Shown: positions 13,837 through 26,433 of the stretch, piece after piece | How the letters are laid out: each line of letters opens with the position of its first letter | How positions within the stretch are numbered: the stretch's first letter is position 1 | Assembly: GCA_008921705.1 (NCBI GenBank) | Contig: VFFE01007767.1 | Coordinates: forward strand, 1,316,278 to 1,380,277 | Length of the DNA: 64,000 nucleotides | Source of the DNA: Burhinus oedicnemus | Taxonomy: Eukaryota > Chordata > Aves > Charadriiformes > Burhinidae | Direction of reading: 5' to 3' | The notes under the pieces: model-generated | Databases searched by the model: none | Told to the model about the DNA's origin: nothing | The model's input: only the letters and a program-made list of their open reading frames with translations | Position numbers and translations under genes: made by a program

Positions 13837-16800
13837 ATCTGGACAAGAACTTCCGAAACACATTGCATTTCCAAATGACAAGTAGCTGGAAAAGGGGCCA
13901 TGTGTGGGGAGACCTAGGCTAGGGCAGCTCAGTGCAGATCCTTGCAGAGCAGGTCAGTGCCTTCTGGCAGCCGGGTGGACTTTAGGCTTTATCTTAGGTT
14001 TGCTGTTCCTCAAAGTGAAAATTGCAGAGTACTAAACTCCTGTAGAGAGCTTAGAGGGCTGTATAAGGTCAGAAAAAAATTGGCTTCCCATAAGCTGTGT
14101 ATGAGACACTGATGGGGTGGAGAACGTGGAGCTCCTGGAGAGGCAGAGTTTGGGGGGAACAGCTACAGGCATGAGTCCAGACTGGCTCTCCTCACGAAAG
14201 CAAAGTGTGCTGCTGTCTCGCTGTACATGTGCTTTGCCTGTTTTAATAAATCAGCTGGAGAATGTTTTTTTTTTTTCTTTTTATCTCATTGGGAATAATT
14301 TTGCTGCCTAGTCTTGAACCTGGAGGCTATTTTTAATTTTAAGAGGATTTCTCTCTTGATGAGGTGATAACCGAAAGTGGCACAAGAGGATCTGAGGCAG
14401 CGTGTTTTCATTCAGTGGCTCTGTCTTACAGTCAAGCCTAGCGATAGAAAAAGGAAGCTTGAAAAGAAATTGTTAACTTTATAGATCTAAAGATGTTCAC
14501 TTTTCTGCACGTGTGTGTTTATGGGTTTGAACATTACATTACAATTTATATTCCAAAGAAATGCTTGGATCCCATGCAGTCCTCCATTTCCAGAATCTTA
14601 TTGTATATGTAGAAACACAAATATTGCATAAAGAGCATCTCAGAGAAGAAGCTAGGGAAAGCTGCCCGGCAGAGGACAGGAGGGGATTTCAGGATGGACT
14701 CCTAACAAAACACTGAGGAGGATTGGCACTAATTACAAGGTTAAAGCCCAAACAAAAGCAAGAGGGCAGAAGGAATGTCACCACGTTAGGAAATATGCAC
14801 TGACAGCTAATACTGCTGCTGCGGATGGATGTTTCGGGCACAATAGTTGGTAGCTGTCCCAGGACCAGCACAATTGCTGCTTCTGCCCTAGAAACAGCTC
14901 GTTGTGGGTGGTGAAACTGCTGTCTTAAAATCAAGTCAGGCCACTTCTATTCTTTTCCTTTTCCCTTATTGTTTCTCTCCAGAATGACTGTGACTTCCAG
15001 GGGCACCTTTGATAATGGTTCCTTGGCACGTGCACCAAAGGTATCTGATTTTTTTAGTTTGCTTCCAGAACATCTGCTTACTTCTTTTTTGCAGCCCCCA
15101 CCCTCGCCCTGAGGACACGATAGCAGGCTGTCAGCTTCTGGAGTCAAGAATATGTCCCTTAGCTGCCATAAAAAGCAAAAAATAAAAATCAATCTCCGTG
15201 AATTTGGGCATATTTTTCTAATTGATGTGAATGAGATGAAAGGGATAGCTGACTTCTGTGACCTCTGCAGAATAATTGTGTAGCATGTGTTGTGTGAATG
15301 AAGGAGTGTGCCATAGATGCAAAAATGGGAATGGAGACTATTCTGCTCTTTAACAACATCCATTGGTGTGTGTGTCGTCCAAGTACGTTAACAGCTGTCT
15401 CCATTTCTCTTCTGCTCACCTCCCACATACTTCATTCATTTGCATGATGTAATTTGGTGAGTTAAGAACTTTAGTGTTTAGAGTTTTTGAGACTCTTGCT
15501 CCAACTTATTTTTGTTAATGCAAGTGTAATTATTAGTCTGCTGATACTCCCTCCATCTTTACCAGACCAGAGCAAGACAGCAGAACGGAGTCAGCAGAAC
15601 ACCTGGGCAGGTTCTTTCATGTTTTGCTGTACTGGAACCCGTAGGAGGAACACATTGACATAGGTCTACATTACACATAAGAAACTTCTTGAAGGAATAG
15701 GTTCTTCAGTGGTGGAAACTGCCACGTACATTGGTAGGACTGTGGTCTGCTCTCCAATGTCTTTTTTTCAATAGAATTCTTTGGAGCTGATTTTGCAGTA
15801 TTTCTTTCTCAATCAAAAATGAGTAGTATTGAAAAGGCTTTGAGCAAAATAGGTTTTATACTGTACATTTGTGAAAGAAATATTCTTCCCATGTTTTGAT
15901 TTCATTAGAGCTTTTGTGTCTGGCTGTAAACCAAGCTTCTGCCATGTCTTACTCCTCATGGAAGTTTTCGGAGCAATCCAAGCTGAAGTGCATCATCTTA
16001 CTACATTGCTTCAGTCAACTCAAAGTTGAAATGTTCATGCTTGTGTTTTAAATTACGTATATAAGCCTCTTTCTTCTGGAGTTGAGAAGGTCTAACACAG
16101 ACAGTATAAGCTTGCTTTTCCTTCCCTTGGTTATGCTAGAGAGTTACCCTGTTGCATAGAGCAGCTGTATGGTACTAATTATGCTGTAGGAAAGCTAGCA
16201 CATACTGTGTGTGCTGGAGCTTGATTTGTTCTGGTCTCATCTGGTCTGTGGGAATTTATTTGACAGTTGAAGGGATGTTTGAGCTGGCTGCTAAGTTCTG
16301 TGGGAACATTAGACAAATGGGACTGAAGACACTGTTCAGGAGAAGGTCTGTCCAAACATCTGTCTTGCTAAGTGATTATACTTAACATAGTTATACTCCG
16401 TAAACATTTTGGTGAGAAGTTTGTCTCTCCTTTTACAGCTGCAGTTACGCTGTAAAGCTTTTAGTACAGGTACAGTTATACTTCTTATGCCGGTACAAAG
16501 CAGAATGTACTACAATAAGCATCCTAAATAAATATTGGAATATGGGCTAACAATGTAAGTACTTTTACCGTGACAAATCCAGATCCATGGTAAGAAAGAC
16601 AGGAAATATGAATTTATGCTGGCACATTTAAAACAGCGACACCTTTGAGTTTCACGGGGGCTAATTTGTGTGAGTCACTGATGATGAAAAGGTTATGCTT
16701 GAAGAAGCTGGTTCAATAACTATTGTATTTAGATGGAGCCTTTCCTGGGCTTTGGATCAAATTTTAATTTCTAACTTAAGGTATTTCTAAGTTAGAAGAT

Positions 16801-18740
16801 ATTTCAAATGCCTCTGGATTTCTTTTGATGTGTTGAATGTGTTCCAAAGTGGATAATGGTTCGAAAGAATGGCTTGTGCTTGACAGAGTGGACTTCAGAA
16901 ATAGTACAACTTACTTTTTACCACTATAAATCTTTGCTATAGGAAAGTCATAGTTAAAGTCAAACGTGATTGTGACTATAGGGAGGCCAAGGCAAGGGAA
17001 GTAGGTAAGACCAGTGATTAAAAAACTAGAGTGGTGCACCCTGGGCTGTGAATTAGTTTGGAAAGGTAACATTTCAAGTTGTGGAACAAGCAACAAGAGG
17101 CTAAAGCACTTATTGTGAGCTGCTTGCTTAAACACAACATTAAGCTACATGGGAGGTCTGTTTAAATCACTTTGTTTAGCAAAAAAACAACAATTAGGAT
17201 TACAAACAGTTTGCCTGTTAACATCTAAAACTAATTTCCTGGCTGTGACTTCATGGCAGTATCTGTATCGTATGAAAAACCTAAATCCAAACATTGGTTA
17301 AAAGATCTAGAAAAAATCCAGAAATGTGTTTGTATGTGATCCCTGGCTTGTTTCTTTGCACTATCTGAACTTTTCCACCTTTTATTTTCAGGATAAGCTG
17401 TGAAATGTCACCCTCTGGTTATGGCTGGCTGTGAAATTATGTTTTCTAGAAGCTGTTGAGTCCTGTGACTGTGCAGACTCTCTCCTTTAGTTGCCCCACG
17501 TGACGAAAGAACGCATGTTAGGAAACCTCATACCAGGTTAAGTACATTGGCTTCTCTTCCAGCCACTCCTTCCTCCAAGACGTGGCAGATGCTGCTTGTA
17601 GGGTTTTACTCTAGAGCACAGCCCCTGTCTTTATTCGGGCTACGCCTGCCCTGCTGCTCACGAGGTTCAGCGAGCGCGATTCTCTCTGAGCAGGGCTTCG
17701 GCTTTGCTCGCAGCTCGTGCAGAGTGCAGCAACTCATTTACTCCCTAACTTGAGTTACCGCGATCCTATTATGTCCCAGCTGCATTCTTTACATTGGCTG
17801 CCTATAAAGCACGGATTAATTTAAACTGGTAGTTTTGATTTTTAAAGCGCTTTATGCTATTAAGCTTGGCTACGTTTGAAGATCAACTTCAGCCTTCACC
17901 TTCTGGGCATCTGCGGTTGGCCACGGTTCACTGCATAATGTTTCCCACCCTCTTGCTCTAAATCGGAATGTACACTCTTATTTACTAGGGTGCAACCTGC
18001 TTTATCACCTTTTTGAAAAAGCTTCTTTTTATTTTTAGTGTGTAATGGAATTTGATTACTAACAACAGCTCTGTACCTTCTTTCCCTCCTTCTTTGAAGC
18101 CATGTTTGACAGGAATCCAGCAAATGCTGTTTTAGTAATCTCGCTAATAAATGTACCGTTGCTCAGTGGTAGTGCAGGGCACCGTGCCTTTGGAGAGGGT
18201 CTGGATAATGAGCCCTGCTCACCAGCACAGGAATGTAAGGCAGAACAGCTCTTCTCTGGAGGATTCAAAGTACAGAAACCCATTTGGGAACAGCGTTTTG
18301 TGTTTAAAATATTTGTATTCTAATCTTCCAGAATAGCCCCATGCTCAAAGCACGAGCCTGCAACTGCAATATATACGTCAGCCTGGGTGACTTCTAGGAC
18401 ACCGGCTGTGATCTGTTCTTTCACCGCAGCAGTGGCTGCATCTCGCGGACTGGTGAAACAGCTGATGCACCTTCCCCAAGAAGGCCAGTCAGAGCTCTGC
18501 TCGATAACCTAACGGCTGGACTGACTGTCCTAACCTAACCCCCAATGCTTGAGAAGGAAGAGGCTGCTTCATAGTGGACCTTAAGAAAATAACAGTCTTT
18601 TCACATCCACCCTCTTATCTGAAAAGCTTGTTCCTTTGCAGATTAGCCCTCCCTCCCCCTTGCCCAAATGTACCTGTGAAAACAATTACCCGCTTTAGGC
18701 CAGACAAGTTAGTACTCTAAATGAAGTCAAAATATATGTT
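13837..18740. other. Intergenic stretch, no feature seen
   Basis: This is single-copy-looking sequence of mixed composition between the CR1 fragment and the duplicated zone. A T-run near 14266-14277 and short poly-purine patches are the only low-complexity features. No coding, RNA or recognised repeat feature was found. Confidence 0.5.
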
Positions 18741-18743
18741 TGT

Positions 18744-18831
18744 AGGGAGTGTTTCTGATGAAGAGACTGGGTTGAGAAGGTGGGAGATCAAGAGGCTACA
18801 TAATGCACGAGGAAATGTTTCTGGGTATTTC
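18744..18831 (+). repeat. Diverged repeat, copy 1
   Basis: The block from about CTGATGAAGAGACTGG through TGGGAGATCAAGAGGCTA to TAATGCACGAGGAAATGTTT matches the block at 20040-20105, with roughly 85% identity in the aligned parts and a short insertion after GACTGG in this copy. It lies upstream of the 222-bp repeat in the same order as its partner, so both may belong to one larger duplicated unit. The family is unrecognised. Confidence 0.75.
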
Positions 18832-19154
18832 AGGAGAAAACCCTGTCCAAATAAGCAGTGTTTCCACAGGCTGGCTTGCATCACAGAAACATCTTATTTT
18901 GGTGACGAAAACGTTCCATGTGGCCATCCTGCTAACTCAGAGTCTTTTCTGTATTAACATACTACCATATGTCATGAGCCCAGCAGTTTAATTATGTTTT
19001 GCATGGTTATCTCCTTGAAGATTTTACTGCATTGCTTTTAAAGATGTTGGGGCTTTCTTATGGGGTGCTGTCATTCTGCTTTCTAGGCTGACCAGTTCTC
19101 CTCTCTGCTTTGCTCTACTTCTAATCTTACACCATAGCACCTCTCACGTTATTT

Positions 19155-19376
19155 CAGGTGAGGACACTATCATAAAATGCTTCTATGGCGTTATCAACAT
19201 TTTATGCCTTTCCTTCTGCATCATCATCTTTATGGTCTGAGACTTTTCTCTGCTCCTTAAGTGAAATCCGTATGGGACTGTCCTCCCCGATCCTGGATCT
19301 GGAGCAGCCGCAGTTAATGCCAAATGCAGGAAGATGCAGCAGACACCACTTGCTCAGGGATCTTGTAGAGTATGTT
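19155..19376 (+). repeat. Local direct repeat, copy 1 (222 bp)
   Basis: From CAGGTGAGGACACTATCATA to about GAGTATGTT this segment matches 20403-20624 with what appear to be only two differences (C to T in CTGGATCTGG, and T to C in GAGTATG). Sequence identity stops abruptly at both ends. Both copies hold the same open frame in the plus direction, beginning MALSTFYAFPS, but the frame runs into different sequence after the repeat and resembles no known protein. The repeat family is not recognised. Confidence 0.95.
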
Positions 19377-20039
19377 CTCAGTAGCTTCTCCGTATTTTGT
19401 TTCTCATTTTCAGCTTTATTCCTCTCCTGGCCTCAGCACCGTCTCTTCCTTGCTGCTTCAGAAAAGGTTAAGCTTTTTGGTTTATGTTCTCCCCGTACCC
19501 TAAACCCTTGTTATTGCAATCTGTGGTGTGAGTTTCTTTTTCTCCCTAGAAGTAAATTAATCACTTCTCTTCTCTTAGTCCTGCTTGATTAAGTCCTCTA
19601 TCAAGGAAGCTAGGTGCTCAACATTGGTTCTCCCGGGAAGGTGAGAACATGGAGCACAGTGGTGGGACACTGCTCAGTGGGCTTATTACGTGTCTGTCAG
19701 ATGCCACCATTTGTGGAGGGTTTGTGCACAGGCAGTTGTGTAACAGTGTCGTAGCGGTCTTCTGCCTGCCCTGCGTTTGTCCCGAGCTGCCAAGTTTCGG
19801 GTGGACCAGGCAGTGTCCAGGTGCCTGTCCCCACTCAATCTTCCCTTGTGTCTTCCCCCCCCCATTTATACACTGAGTCACTGTAGGACTAAACCGAGTG
19901 GCTTTATACACTTGGTCCTGCAATTTAGTGGCAAACAAGTCAGTTCTATGTCTGCCTTCCAACGAGGGGGGCAGGAAGAGAGGGATACAAATGCAGACCA
20001 CCAGCCGCGTGCGCGTTTTCCTAAAGCGTGGCTGTGGGC

Positions 20040-20105
20040 AGTGCGCCTGATGAGGAGACCGGTGTGGGAGATCAGCAGGCTATGTAATGCACGAGAAAAT
20101 GTTTA
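20040..20105 (+). repeat. Diverged repeat, copy 2
   Basis: This is the partner of 18744-18831: CTGATGAGGAGACCGG, TGGGAGATCAGCAGGCTA and TAATGCACGAGAAAATGTTT. It is about 1.28 kb from copy 1, close to but not equal to the 1248-bp offset of the 222-bp repeat, so indels separate the two matched blocks. Confidence 0.75.
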
Positions 20106-20402
20106 GAAAACATTCAAATAACGGGGGAAAACCATCTCTTTTTGTCCACTTGCTAACACTGGGGGAGCTGCCGTTGCCCGCAGCCCCAGGAGCCCTGGCT
20201 GAGCCGTCTCAGCCCTGCAAGGCACTTCGGCTGCCTCAGAGCAGAAGAGTGAGAGGATAAGCAGGGAGCTGCATCCCAGTTTTGTCAGGCTAGTGGCTAA
20301 CAGGGGAAGTGCTGCGACGAGCGGTACAGGATTTTAAGGACATTGCTTAAATCCAGGATGCAATTTCAAACACCAGAATTTCTCTAGTAATACTAGGTTG
20401 TA

Positions 20403-20624
20403 CAGGTGAGGACACTATCATAAAATGCTTCTATGGCGTTATCAACATTTTATGCCTTTCCTTCTGCATCATCATCTTTATGGTCTGAGACTTTTCTCTG
20501 CTCCTTAAGTGAAATCCGTATGGGACTGTCCTCCCCGATCCTGGATTTGGAGCAGCCGCAGTTAATGCCAAATGCAGGAAGATGCAGCAGACACCACTTG
20601 CTCAGGGATCTTGTAGAGCATGTT
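20403..20624 (+). repeat. Local direct repeat, copy 2 (222 bp)
   Basis: This copy lies 1248 bp to the right of copy 1 at 19155-19376 in the same orientation and is about 99% identical to it. A pyrimidine tract and AG (CTCCCTCCAG, ending at 20637) follow the right end; copy 1 is likewise followed by TTTCTCATTTTCAG ending at 19413. Such a pair could be splice acceptors, but there is no transcript evidence. Confidence 0.95.
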
Positions 20625-20637
20625 TTTCTCCCTCCAG

Positions 20638-23600
20638 ACTGGGGCCTCCAAAAGCACTTCTGCACAGTTGAGCTCAATTTTGAGGCTACAAATGTACACT
20701 CGGTTTCTTCTCCTCTGACAGACCCTGTGCCACCCCACTCTCCTGCACCCTGGGGTGAAAGAGCAGATGGGTGCAGAGATGCTGCAGCTTGTGGCATGGG
20801 AAATGCAACTTGGGAACTTCTGCTCTAGACCACTTTGCAACATCATCAGATCAAACACTGTCCTTCTGCCTTCCTCACAGAGCTTTGCTAGGACTGCAGC
20901 AGCGGAGTGGTAGTAACCATTAGCGTGCTTACCTAAAAGCAGATTCTTTCCATTGCACCCTGTAAAGAGATGATCATAACCGCACAGTACAAGTTGGTAT
21001 TTTAACAGCCCCCCCCCCCCCCAAATACAAAGTTGTTGGTGCAGCTGATGTACAAATAAACTTCCATCCAAGACTGACTACTAAACTAAGTGGAAATACC
21101 TAAGACTAAAGCCCTTCAAGGCAGAAAATAATTTGGCTGTTATGCAATTACATAGTGTGAAGGAAGACAGGGGCCCGACCCAGAGTGTAACGTTCAGTTT
21201 AACATCATGCGCCCAGTTAAAGTAGGCACTAATTACTCAGACCTACTGGGGTAGAAAGGATTCTTGCACATCACTTGAATCCAAGCTGCTGGGATAAGCA
21301 GGGACATCTTGGGAACATGGGACTTCCCTCTCAACCAGAATCAAACACAAGCCTGTTATCCTCAGGTGGTGGAAGTCAACTAGAATCGTTGTCAGCTCAG
21401 TGACTGCAGCGAGCCCTTGGATCCGCCTTGGTATGCCAAATACGCTGTAGACAGAAGAGTGACTGAGATATTCGTCTAATGAAATGTTTCTGCGCATCCA
21501 CTTAAAAATACATAAAACAGAAAAGAAAGTACAGTGCTCTGGCCTTGGGCTTCCTACACAGAGGCAAGGTGAACCAGCAGAAAGGGAGGAATGCAATGAG
21601 TTAAATCATTCCAGGCTTGTATGCAAGTGCCAAACCTCTTCAAAACACAAGGTTCTCACAAACACCATTTACTCCAATAGGATGCACGTCACTAAATAAA
21701 GTGAGTCACTGTGAATTAATCAGATCGAGTGGGAACAAAGTGGGAGCTCCTTATAAACTCAAAGCATATTGGGCAGTAACTAAAATGCCTGCAAATATTC
21801 AGAGCACTAAGAATGAATGTATGCCAACTTGCAAAGAAGTATTTTTGTATCTTAATACTTACAATCAAATAATTATTTTATGTTATGTCATATCTCTGAC
21901 AGAGATGAGACTAGAAGCTGTGAAGAAAGGATATGATTAGGAAAGCTAAGATCATGATACCGTTTGCTTTGGGAAAAGAGAAAAGCAGTTAGCATCTTAT
22001 TGCGGTGTAGCAATAACTACAGCTAAGCAGTAGCTGCGTACTCCTTTTGAAACTGCATTCTGTTCAAACAGCAATTATTGCAAATTTTTTGGATTAGATG
22101 GCAAATGGATGGCTAGGAAATTCTCAAAACAGCAATCTAAATCCATTTATAAAATGTGACTGACAATTAAGAAGCACCATTTTAACAGCTTATTTTTTTA
22201 AAATTAGGCATTACAAAAAATAGAATAGGTCATTCTGTCTGGCTTAAACCCTTTTGATTATTTTGTTAAATAAGGAAAGGGAATATTCAATTTAATATGT
22301 GCAAAAGCTAATATTTACATTGTTCAGTACATAGAGGTAGGATCACATTAAGAGAAAGTGAAAGAGGAAGAGAATAAACTGTTCTCAGGGTCCACTGTAG
22401 ATAGAACAAATATTAATGGGCTTAAACTGTAGTAATGCAGGGTGAGGTAAGGTATTAGACAAAAATCTTTCTAATGATACAGCTAGGGAGGCATGGGAAG
22501 GGATAGCCCAGGGAAACAATGGAACTACCCTCCCTGGAAAAGATTAACCCAATTCTTGCCAATATTTATCTACAGTTGAACTACTCTGAGACTGTAACTA
22601 TCTCTTCAAGTCCTTTCCAGCCCTGCTTTGCTGCTTGACGATGCTGCTCTCAAGCTCTTCCTCAATCACTTGTTCACACGCATTCCCTTGTTGCTACCAC
22701 ATTACATCGTAAAGGATATGCTGATTTCCAGAAACAATACCTGCCATAGAGAAATCAGGATGGAAAGGAAGAGATGAAACAGATTTCTCCTCTAAGTTAA
22801 CTGCTCTCTCTTTTAATGTTTTTTCCATTACATGTATGAGAGTTCAAAAGAAACCAAGAAGAAACAGTGGACAGCACATATAGGGCAGACACTGGATAAA
22901 GTTGGGGTATGAGACCATCAGAATGCAATGAACGCACTTGGTGCAGGGACTTGTGAACTCCTACTACCTTGGAAAAGAAGAGATAAGCACCAGGAGGGAA
23001 CTGGAAATTCAGATTACACATTTAGGTTATGTAGTTACATAGAAAAATATTGTTTCCAAGAATTTTTAATTGAAACATTTCTTTTGCTGCAGTTCTTTTG
23101 CATTAACAAACCAATTGGATCTCCTACCTTGAATATCATCACTGCCTTCAGGTGAGAGGGAGAGAAAAGATTTTATCAGAAGAGATATTAATTTCCTATG
23201 CATTGTCATATACACACTTCTACTAAAGACAAGGTCCTTCAGCTGCTTGCTGAAGTCAGCAATGCCTGTCAAACACAGCGTGCCCTGTAGCAAACTCCAC
23301 CAAGAGAAACAGCATTCACTCTTATCCATGTACAAGAGGCAGGAGGGAAACATCAGCAGCTAGATGGGTTAGGGATACCTCTGTGTTGAGACTGGGATGA
23401 GCAGGACGTCCGCAGGGAGCAAGCAGTAAGGTCTAGTACATCTTAGCTCTGTAGCTGTATGAAGACGACTCGGTGTCAGCTAAAGAACAGTGCCGGAGGG
23501 GACTGCAGGAGTAATTCCACTAAGGCACCGCTTCAAAAGACAGGGCTAGCTTAAAACTTAAATGTAGTATACTTACTGGGAAGTTAAATCTGAGCATGTC

Positions 23601-24769
23601 CAGAAGTCTTAGGAAAAAAGAGAAGAAAGCCTAACTAAGTAACGCTTCAGCTGTTGAATAATTTGTTGGAGCAGGAGAACTGGAGCAGGTTTTTAGATCT
23701 GGCACATTGGCTGGTTTGTATATTAGAAGCTTTCGTTTTATGTTGTGAGGGAGATGGCACTGAGAAATCACCTACCAACAACCCATGTAGATCCGTATTA
23801 TAAAAGCAGAGGAAGAGTTTGGCAGCCTGTTCAGAGGGCACAGTAGATGGTTCGGGTGGCATGCACAGAGAACCAGCCAGGGAGCTTGCTATCCACCGTG
23901 GCTAATGTCTCCACGGAACTTGAGCAGCACTCCTTGAGCACCGTTATGCATACTAAACCCCAAGCAGCTGGAGCAGCTGTGTGAAGTGCAGGCTTAGATT
24001 AATACTAGAGACATCATTAAGTGAGTAATTAAGAAGCCGATTCTCTCCCCTCCCTATGACTTTGCCTGCTTTCAACAGAATAGCTCCTCAGCCATCTTCC
24101 CTGTGGGGAATGTCTACTTTATTGATAATTCTGTCATGTGTGTTTTACAGGTATAAATATTGCTGAAAATACTGTCTCGCTACATCAGTGCAATAAACTG
24201 AAAGGAACTGAAAAGTGACCAAATGTATTAAGAAAATGAAAAGTTAGTCAGAATAAAGACAGAAAGACACTTTTCTGTCATTTGCCCACAATGTGCAGCG
24301 CAGGCTGTATCATTCACTGAAAGTCCTGACAAAGCCTTGAAATTCTAGAACAGAAAGCCCCCTCCTCCCGACGAATTATTTGGGCTTATTCCCAAGTACT
24401 TTTAAGTAACTGGTTTAGCGTAAGATCTTACAAACGTTAGCAAAGTTCTGCCAATCCTGCTATCAATTAACTATTGCAGACAATCTTACTGTTTTTATAG
24501 TAATATTATGATTTAGTCCATAGAATCGTCAATTACAATCCTCAGTATTTGCTTTCAGAGCACAGCCTAAGCCCAAAAACCCAAAGGGTAAATGTTTCAA
24601 GCCACTTAAAGTAACCATGGAAGAAGCAGAGTAAAATCTAATGAAAAAGTTTTTAAGTTTCTTCTTATTTTTTCTTTGCGATATAAGCTACACATTCATT
24701 TTAACATCCAAAATTCATCTGTAAGCGATCAAAGCCACAGTTGAAACACAAGAACAAAGGATTTACCTA
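20638..24769. other. Intergenic stretch between the duplicated zone and the PIP4K2A 3' end
   Basis: This stretch contains a run of 14 C at 21009-21022 and otherwise unremarkable sequence, AT-rich from about 21.8 kb onwards. No gene, structural RNA or recognised transposon was seen. The last bases, 24740-24769, include the GT-rich element of the PIP4K2A poly(A) site on the minus strand. Confidence 0.5.
21009..21022 (+). repeat. C14 homopolymer
   Basis: An uninterrupted run of 14 C between TTTAACAG and AAATACAA in intergenic DNA. Length is likely polymorphic or uncertain from sequencing. Confidence 0.95.
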
Positions 24770-24783
24770 GTGAGTCAAAGTGC

Positions 24784-24789
24784 TTTATT
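24784..24789 (-). promoter_or_regulatory. PIP4K2A: Probable distal polyadenylation signal (AATAAA) of PIP4K2A
   Basis: The minus strand reads AATAAAGCACTTTGACTCAC, with CA dinucleotides 10-20 nt downstream as possible cleavage points. A GT-rich element, GTTCTTGTGTTT, follows about 40 nt after the hexamer (near 24757-24740). Signal, cleavage zone and GT-rich element in order are what a vertebrate poly(A) site needs. Position fits a roughly 2.25-kb 3' UTR. Several other AATAAA matches occur closer to the stop, so this may be one of several ends. Confidence 0.65.
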
Positions 24790-26102
24790 TTATAAAGCCT
24801 TGCTCATGTTTGGAGTGTAATCTAAGCACTAACATACACAATAATGAGTCTTCCTTGCCCTGTCCAAATAAACAGTTTATCAACAAGAATGAGTGACAAA
24901 ACTGCTACACAGACAAAAAGAATGCTTTGCTGTAAATGTCTAGAATTGTCTAAAAATGTACACTCGTTGGCCGCAATTAAATATTTACTCTCCAAGCACG
25001 TGTACCTTGTTTTTACTTCAGGGTCTCCCTGTGGCCCCATACTTTAAGAAGCCACAGCACACTTCAGAAAATCAAACTTGGGTGAGAATGTAGACGACTG
25101 GGATACAGAGGGAGAGGACAGAAAAAAAAATACCAAGCCACAGTACCAACTTATTTAAATACATACAATACAAAAGTATACACATACATTACAGTGCTGC
25201 GGACATCACTAAGTCAAACGTAACAAAAAATCCTGTAGGAAAAGTCAGGGAAAGGAGAAAAAAATTAGTACACAGCAACAGGGATAGTATTGCCTTTGGC
25301 CGCTGAAGAGAGTGTAATGGGTTGCTATTGTATAGGCTCCTCTGAAGTAAACCACTACATATGTTATGCACAGTTGCAGGCTTAACAGCACTGACATTAG
25401 TTACGGAGAAGGCATGCTGGCACTCCTGATTCGAGTTATAAACCATGATGGGGAGGGTGTGACTTCTCTTACGTCGCCTACAAAATCTAACAATTTCAAT
25501 AAAGAAGTTTTAAAGGCACAGCTTTAGCACAGTGTATAAGTAGATAAACTTTTAAGCATATGTAAATTTGTCTCTTTCAAGCATGGAGTCTTTCAGGGAA
25601 AAATACAAGAAGAGAAGAAATACAATGTTGTCGTTTAAAAATTTTAAACGAGTTAAACATGATCAGCACAGTTTTAGGCAATGTACTATACAATCAAACT
25701 TAAGTAAATGGCAGGACAGGTCATTTTGATCCTAAAAGACAACCTTGGGAAAAATCCCTCTGAAATATCCGTTCTCATTTTATTGTAAAAGAGTCCATCA
25801 CGGAGGTGAGCGAGACATTCACTTTAGTACACTACCGCACATTACACCTTGGACGATGACAAATATTACTTCATTTGTACTGCAAAATAACTTTACATGT
25901 AAACTCAAAAGTCATATATTGTACACGGCTCTGAAATTCAGAAATATCCCTGCTTTCCTAATAATGTAAACAGTAAAATTCAGGGTTCATTTTTTGAGGG
26001 ATAATCTATAATAAAATACCGCTGTTTCAACAGTACAACGTAAGCATTTAAACTTCAAATTCCCAGTAAATTACAAGGGAATGGAATTTCTATCAGTGTG
26101 CA

Positions 26103-26127
26103 CATCTTTCACGATGGGTGAAAGATG
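26103..26127 (-). promoter_or_regulatory. Perfect stem-loop in the PIP4K2A 3' UTR
   Basis: CATCTTTCAC (26103-26112) is the exact reverse complement of GTGAAAGATG (26118-26127), with a 5-nt loop. In RNA this gives a 10-bp stem. It is in the 3' UTR about 0.9 kb after the stop. No protein or family is known to me for it; the structure is seen, any role is inference. Confidence 0.6.
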
Positions 26128-26401
26128 GAGCTACTATTGCCCAAAACTATGCGCTTCTTCAGATAAGCTTTTTTTCCACTTGTAACATTATTAGTTCCTA
26201 TATTGCAAGAATATAAAACAAATGAAAACTTCAGGTAACAAAGTGAAATAAGCAAAGTTTTCCCTTAACATAAGTTTACTGTAGCAAAAATGTACACGTA
26301 GCATGAATTACGTTAGCTCTTCATAAGATAAGAGACGCCGGCTCTCAGATGTCTGAGAGGCTGAACTTCCTGATGCAATGTGCTAAAAAGACGACAAAAA
26401 T

Positions 26402-26433
26402 GGGGGGGGGGGGACAAAAAAAAAAAAAAAAAA
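26402..26433 (-). repeat. U18-GU-C12 pyrimidine tract in the PIP4K2A 3' UTR
   Basis: On the plus strand a run of 12 G (26402-26413), AC, and a run of 18 A (26416-26433). In the transcript this is 18 U, GU, 12 C. It lies about 0.6 kb after the stop codon. Confidence 0.95.

Noticed and set aside
19185..20828. Paired open frames starting MALSTFYAFPS as a duplicated gene
   Set aside because: They are open only because the 222-bp repeat is shared; the frames diverge at the repeat edge and resemble no protein.
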